From DASUAS01 sp035763625 (GTDB lineage: Bacteria; Actinomycetota; Acidimicrobiia; IMCC26256; DASPTH01), in assembly GCA_035763625.1 (NCBI GenBank), contig DASUAS010000079.1, positions 1 through 17,882 on the forward strand: DNA of 17,882 nt. The letters are read 5' to 3'. The notes below the pieces were generated by a model, which had not been told where the DNA came from, searched no databases, and saw nothing but the letters and a program-made list of their open reading frames with translations. A program made the position numbers and the translations under genes. Shown in pieces: positions 14,803 through 17,882 of the stretch; positions within the stretch are counted from its first letter, which is position 1; the number at the start of each line of letters is the position of its first letter.

Positions 14803-15759
14803 ATGACCGTGCCCGTCGTCGACGACCAGCCCACGCCGCAGCAGCTCGACGCGCTCTACGACGCGCTGCGCAATTGGGGGCGGTGGGGTGACGACGACGA
14901 GCGCGGCGCGCTGAACTTCCTCACTCCCGAGCGCCGCGCCGCGGCCGGGGGCCTGGTGCGTAGCGGCCTCACGGTGAGCCTGGCCCACGACTTCCCCGTC
15001 AACCCCTCGCCGGAGACCCCCAGTCCGGCCCACCACCACATGCTCGCCAGCGGCGACGCGCGCGACTCCAACGGCATCCCCGGGTACGAGGCCAGCCGCG
15101 ACTACATCGGCACCGAGGTGCACGGCATGGGCATCACGCACCTCGACGCGCTGTGCCACATGTTCGTGCGGGGCGAGATGTACAACGGCCGGCCCGCGGG
15201 CGACGTGAAGAGCACCGGCGCACTCAGCAACACGGTGATGGCGACCGCCGACGGCCTCGCGGGCCGCGGCGTCTTCCTCGACATCCCGCGGGCGCGGGGC
15301 GTCGAGCACCTCGACGGCAACGCGGCGATCACCGTCGCCGACCTCGAGCGGGCCGAGGAGATGCAGGGATCACCGGTGCAGAGCGGCGACCTCCTGATCG
15401 TGGGCGGCGGGCGTGACGCGCGCAAGGCCGCGCAGGGCGGGCGCCTGGACCCGTTCCGCGACGGCATGGCCGGCCTGCACCCGCAGTGCCTCCCGTGGCT
15501 GCACGAGCGCGAGGTCGCACTGCTCATGGGTGACGGCATCTCCGACATGACGCCCGGCCTCGGCATCGCCGGCTGGCCGTTCCCCGTGCACCAGATCGGC
15601 ATCACCGGGATGGGCCTGCACCTGGTCGACAACGTGAACCTGTCGCGACTGGCACCGGCGTGCGTCGAGCACGGGCGCTGGGCGTTCCTCTGCGTGGTGG
15701 CGCCGCTCCGCATCCCCGGCGGCACCGGCTGCCCCGTGAACCCGGTCGCGATGTTCTGA
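14803..15759 (+). CDS. Cyclase family protein (kynurenine formamidase-like metal hydrolase)
   Basis: A 318-residue protein of the Pfam cyclase family (PF04199), which includes kynurenine formamidase and isatin hydrolase; these Zn- or Mn-dependent enzymes open amide, formamide or lactam bonds. The metal motif lies in HGMGITHLDALCH (His113, Asp115, His119), equivalent to the family HxGTHxDxxxH pattern. Later conserved-looking parts are SGDLLIVGGGRD, LMGDGISDM and the C-terminal GTGCPVNPVA. The N-terminal ~55 residues with RWGDDDERGALNFLTPE are typical of the longer actinobacterial branch rather than of true kynurenine formamidase (~210 residues). ATG 14803 directly follows a TANNNT box. It diverges from an SDR and converges on the class II aldolase-like gene 4 bases away. 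The substrate is not known. Confidence 0.9.
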   Translation: MTVPVVDDQPTPQQLDALYDALRNWGRWGDDDERGALNFLTPERRAAAGGLVRSGLTVSLAHDFPVNPSPETPSPAHHHMLASGDARDSNGIPGYEASRDYIGTEVHGMGITHLDALCHMFVRGEMYNGRPAGDVKSTGALSNTVMATADGLAGRGVFLDIPRARGVEHLDGNAAITVADLERAEEMQGSPVQSGDLLIVGGGRDARKAAQGGRLDPFRDGMAGLHPQCLPWLHEREVALLMGDGISDMTPGLGIAGWPFPVHQIGITGMGLHLVDNVNLSRLAPACVEHGRWAFLCVVAPLRIPGGTGCPVNPVAMF

Positions 15760-15804
15760 CCGGTCAGGCCTCGCGGCGGGAGCGGGCTCCACCCGTCCCG
15801 CCGC
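15756..15804. terminator. Stop-codon palindrome plus long GC hairpin at a convergent junction
   Basis: CTGACCGGTCAG (15756-15767) is a perfect 12-base palindrome holding both convergent TGA stops. Directly after it GCGGCGGGA (15773-15781) pairs with TCCCGCCGC (15796-15804), and after a bulged G the stem continues as CGGG/CCCG around a 5-base loop, about 13 bp in all. It would terminate the cyclase message; for the minus-strand gene it lies inside the last codons. No T-tract follows. Confidence 0.55.
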
Positions 15805-16522
15805 CTGGGACGGAGCGAGCGGGAGCGAGCGACGGGGACGAGTCGAACAGGTCGGGATCGGAGCGCCGGAGGCGGGCGAGGTTGGCGTCCCACATCTGGG
15901 GCAGGTAGTGCCTGCGGTACATCTTCTTGCCTGCCACCACCTCCGCCTCGAGGATCTCGGTACCGCCGGCGGCCACGCACTCGAGGTGGTAGCGCGCGCA
16001 CTGCTCGAGCGTCAGCGCCTCGATGGTGGCGTGCTCGATGGAGTCGGAGGCGACGATCGCGCCGTGGTTCTTCATGAGGACGACGCGCTTGTCGCCGAGC
16101 GCGTCGACCACCTCGAGGTGCGATTTCACGCCGTCGTCGAAGTAGGTCGCCTGCTCGTCGTGGAAGAGCACGGCCGACACGTCGTACATGCCGACGGTGG
16201 AGCCGGTCGACGAGAGCACGGTGATGTGGTGCGAGTGCAGGTGCACGATGGCGTTGACGTCGGCGCGGGTCTCGTAGATGCGGGCGTGGAAGTTGACCGC
16301 CGGTGAGAAGGCGAGCTCGCCGACGCGCGGCACGAGATCGAAGCCGAGCTTGCACACGCGCTCGGGTGTGGTCTGGTCGAAGTACTCGAACGCGGTGACC
16401 CAGAACGCGCCGTCCTCGTCGTCGGCGCGTGCGCTGACGTGGCCACCGACGTTCGAATCGCAGCCCTCGCGGTACAGGATGCGCCGCGCCGCCGCGATCG
16501 TGAAGGGCAGGTCAGTACGCAT
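15764..16522 (-). CDS. Class II aldolase/adducin family protein lacking the catalytic glutamate
   Basis: A 252-residue protein with the class II aldolase/adducin fold. Zinc-ligand positions are present: His94 and His96 in VHLHSHH and His153 in KNHGAIVAS. Compared with E. coli FucA (from memory), the catalytic Glu73 position is occupied by alanine (SPAVNFH against SSEWRFH), the phosphate-site GNVS reads GHVS at 27-30, and the TG of the second phosphate loop reads TAFE. A phosphorylated aldol substrate is therefore unlikely; decarboxylase or other metal-dependent chemistry, known for relatives, is more plausible. The last ~25 residues are a low-complexity Gly/Ser/Arg tail encoded by the hairpin region. 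ATG 16522 overlaps the upstream amidohydrolase gene by 11 bases and has AGGAGG 6 bases upstream, indicating coupled translation. Confidence 0.88.
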   Translation of the reverse strand: MRTDLPFTIAAARRILYREGCDSNVGGHVSARADDEDGAFWVTAFEYFDQTTPERVCKLGFDLVPRVGELAFSPAVNFHARIYETRADVNAIVHLHSHHITVLSSTGSTVGMYDVSAVLFHDEQATYFDDGVKSHLEVVDALGDKRVVLMKNHGAIVASDSIEHATIEALTLEQCARYHLECVAAGGTEILEAEVVAGKKMYRRHYLPQMWDANLARLRRSDPDLFDSSPSLAPARSVPGGGTGGARSRREA

Positions 16523-17771
16523 CCGGATCCTCCTGAACCGCGAGCGGCACCGGGAAGTCGAACAGGTGCGACGCGTTCTGCCACGTGAGCTTGCGCACGT
16601 CGTCGGCGGCGAACCCCGCGAGCTGTGTCCGCAGCAGCTCCTGGGTGTCGGGCCAGGTGCCGTCCTGGTGCGGGTAGTCGGACTCGAGGCAGATGTGGTC
16701 GACCCCGATGCGGTGGCGCTGCTCGAGGCCGGAGCGGTCCTCGATGGCGCAGAACCAGAAGTTGCGCTGCAGCACCTCGGCCGGCGTGAGGTCGATGCCC
16801 TCCCACGTGCCGTACATGTGCTGGTAGCGGCCGACGTGGTCGAGGCGGTCGAGCAGTCCGGCGACCCAGCCCAGTCCGCCCTCGGAGAGGCAGATGCGCA
16901 GCTCGGGGAACCGCACCGGGATGCGCGAGTACAGCCAGTCGACCGCGGCGAACATCGCCCAGCCGAAGAACAGCACGCCGATGGTGTCCGACGGCGCGTC
17001 CGACGACGTGGTCGGCGCGCTCGACGACGACCCGACGTGCAGGCACACGACCGTGCCGGTCTCGGCGCACGCCGCCAGGAACGGGTCCCAGTAGCCGGTG
17101 TGCAACGACGGCAGGCCGAGGCGTTCGGGGAGCTCCGGGAACGTCACCGCGTGGAAGCCACGCTCGGCGTTGGCGCGGATCTCGGCGGCGCCGGTTCCGG
17201 GGTCGAGCAGCCACGGGAGCTGGCACGGGATGATGCGGCCCGGGTGGGTGGCGGCCCACTCCTCGACGTGCCAGTCGTTGGCGGCGCGCACGACCGCCAG
17301 CGCGAGGTCGTGGTCGCTGACGCCGAGCTGGTAGCGCTGACCCGCGAAGCCGGCGAGCGACGACGGGAAGTTGAGCGACGCGAACACGCCGTTGAGGTCC
17401 ATGTCGTGCACGCGGGCGTCGATGTCCCACGCGCCCCGCCGCATCTCGTCGAAGCGCGTCGGCTCGAAGCCGAGCTCTTCGCGAGGACGTCCGACGACCG
17501 CGTTGAGGCCGACCTTGTAGTGGCGGCCGCCGTCGTACGCCCAGTACTCCATCCCGGTGTCGTCGACCTCGACGCGTGGCGCGCGGTCGGCGTAGCGCGC
17601 GGGCATCCGTCCCTCGAAGAGGTGCGGCGGCTCGACGAGGTGGTCGTCGACGGAGATCAGGGTGCACCACCGCTCACGCCGCTCCGGCTCGGGCAGGAAC
17701 GTGACTCGCTGCGGCTTCTGGGTGACGAAGAACCCGGGCCGCCCTTCGAGGTCGTCGAAGCCGATGGCCAT
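16512..17771 (-). CDS. Amidohydrolase family protein (COG2159, Amidohydro_2)
   Basis: A 419-residue TIM-barrel amidohydrolase, a distant relative of the gene product at 3035-4459. Expected metal and catalytic positions are His44 in VDDHLVEP, His245 in CLHVGSSS, Glu297 in LSEGGLGW and Asp365 in LESDYPHQDGTWPDT. The last motif is characteristic of a large actinobacterial branch of unknown substrate; characterised Amidohydro_2 members are hydrolases or non-oxidative decarboxylases. The ATG at 17771 has no Shine-Dalgarno and is 6 bases after TAGCAT on the minus strand. It shares an 11-base overlap with the class II aldolase-like gene, so the two proteins probably work on successive steps. It begins 9 bases after the stop of the truncated upstream gene. 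Confidence 0.92.
   Translation of the reverse strand: MAIGFDDLEGRPGFFVTQKPQRVTFLPEPERRERWCTLISVDDHLVEPPHLFEGRMPARYADRAPRVEVDDTGMEYWAYDGGRHYKVGLNAVVGRPREELGFEPTRFDEMRRGAWDIDARVHDMDLNGVFASLNFPSSLAGFAGQRYQLGVSDHDLALAVVRAANDWHVEEWAATHPGRIIPCQLPWLLDPGTGAAEIRANAERGFHAVTFPELPERLGLPSLHTGYWDPFLAACAETGTVVCLHVGSSSSAPTTSSDAPSDTIGVLFFGWAMFAAVDWLYSRIPVRFPELRICLSEGGLGWVAGLLDRLDHVGRYQHMYGTWEGIDLTPAEVLQRNFWFCAIEDRSGLEQRHRIGVDHICLESDYPHQDGTWPDTQELLRTQLAGFAADDVRKLTWQNASHLFDFPVPLAVQEDPDAY
16529..16534 (-). promoter_or_regulatory. Strong ribosome binding site inside the upstream gene
   Basis: AGGAGG on the minus strand lies 6 bases before ATG 16522 and within the last codons of the COG2159 gene. It fixes the start of the aldolase-like gene and shows that the downstream gene is translated by reinitiation or internal entry, in contrast with the leaderless first genes nearby. 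Confidence 0.75.
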
Positions 17772-17777
17772 CCCCGG

Positions 17778-17783
17778 ATGCTA
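17778..17783 (-). promoter_or_regulatory. -10-like TAGCAT box before the COG2159 gene
   Basis: TAGCAT on the minus strand is 6 bases before ATG 17771, and its first three bases are the TAG stop of the upstream gene. With no Shine-Dalgarno present, a leaderless start is plausible, but the match could be incidental because the stop codon supplies T and A. Confidence 0.4.
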
Positions 17784-17882
17784 CGGGGAGGGTCGCTCGA
17801 GGTACGCCGTTCCCCTCGGGGAGAGTCGGTACCCGACCTCGAGGCTCTCGGTGAGCCCGAGGTTCTTGAGCTTGCGGACGTC
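17781..17882 (-). CDS. C-terminal fragment of an unidentified protein, possibly a winged-helix or ASCH-type protein
   Basis: The right edge cuts a minus-strand gene; 33 residues and a TAG stop remain. The visible part contains DVRKLKNLGLTESLEVGYR followed by LSPRGTAYLE, which looks like a recognition helix and wing, ending in ERPSP. Codon use has the strong third-position GC of the neighbouring genes, so it is real coding sequence. The LGLTES..VGYRLSPRG pattern reminds me of C-termini of small actinobacterial DNA-binding or ASCH-domain proteins, but this is recall, not proof. It ends 9 bases before the COG2159 gene start and may be co-transcribed with it, which would make it a candidate local regulator. 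Confidence 0.6.
   Translation of the reverse strand, partial: DVRKLKNLGLTESLEVGYRLSPRGTAYLERPSP

Noticed and set aside
15810..15843. Short repeats GAGCGAGCG as a possible repeat array.
   Set aside because: There are only two imperfect units inside coding sequence for a low-complexity tail; not enough for a repeat element or CRISPR.
16126..17670. A long Arg-rich minus-strand frame overlapping the right-hand amidohydrolase.
   Set aside because: It is a shifted frame of the real gene with the same codon-bias artefact; the real frame carries all metal ligands.

Overview
The window is very GC-rich and densely coded, with 16 complete genes and one truncated gene at each edge. No intergenic gap exceeds about 110 bases. 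The gene families present (an F420-type LLM oxidoreductase, a GAP/Sap-type membrane protein, large numbers of short-chain dehydrogenases, COG2159 amidohydrolases and Amidohydro_3 enzymes) and the apparently leaderless gene starts point to a high-GC actinobacterium, possibly an acidimicrobial or mycobacterium-like lineage. The lineage is inferred from gene content only; there is no rRNA or other phylogenetic marker. I see no tRNA, rRNA, insertion sequence, phage gene or CRISPR array.

Layout. (1) Bases 1-380 (+) hold the C-terminal end of an Amidohydro_3 enzyme. (2) A three-gene minus-strand operon, transcribed 4459 to 396, encodes a COG2159 amidohydrolase, a second Amidohydro_3 enzyme closely related to the truncated one, and an SDR. 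(3) Divergent from it, 4535-6226 (+) is a third Amidohydro_3 enzyme. (4) A minus-strand pair, 8059 to 6239, encodes a class III aminotransferase and a SnoaL/NTF2-fold protein. (5) Then come a GAP-family membrane protein (8124-8798, +), a minus-strand SDR (9596 to 8847) and a plus-strand pair of SDR plus phosphotransferase (9703-11539). (6) A minus-strand run, 14769 to 11546, encodes an SDR, an LLM flavin/F420 oxidoreductase and an intracellular PHB depolymerase (phaZ). (7) 14803-15759 (+) is a cyclase-family metal hydrolase. (8) A minus-strand set at the right edge contains the end of an unidentified gene, a second COG2159 amidohydrolase and an overlapping class II aldolase-like protein.

The window reads as a catabolic or accessory-metabolism region. 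It combines several metal-dependent hydrolases (three Amidohydro_3, two COG2159, one cyclase), one class II aldolase fold, four SDRs, an aminotransferase and an F420-type oxidoreductase. The substrate is unknown. Two points suggest chemistry different from the named reference enzymes: both complete Amidohydro_3 proteins lack the mid-protein metal histidines of classical D-aminoacylase, and the aldolase-like protein lacks the catalytic glutamate and phosphate-binding residues of fuculose-phosphate aldolase.

Regulatory signals visible by eye are: TANNNT boxes exactly 6-7 bases before the ATG of four genes, with no Shine-Dalgarno (leaderless starts); palindromes containing both stop codons at three convergent gene junctions; a perfect 12-bp inverted repeat with a nested hairpin ahead of the LLM gene; and a small operator-like palindrome overlapping a promoter-like box ahead of phaZ.
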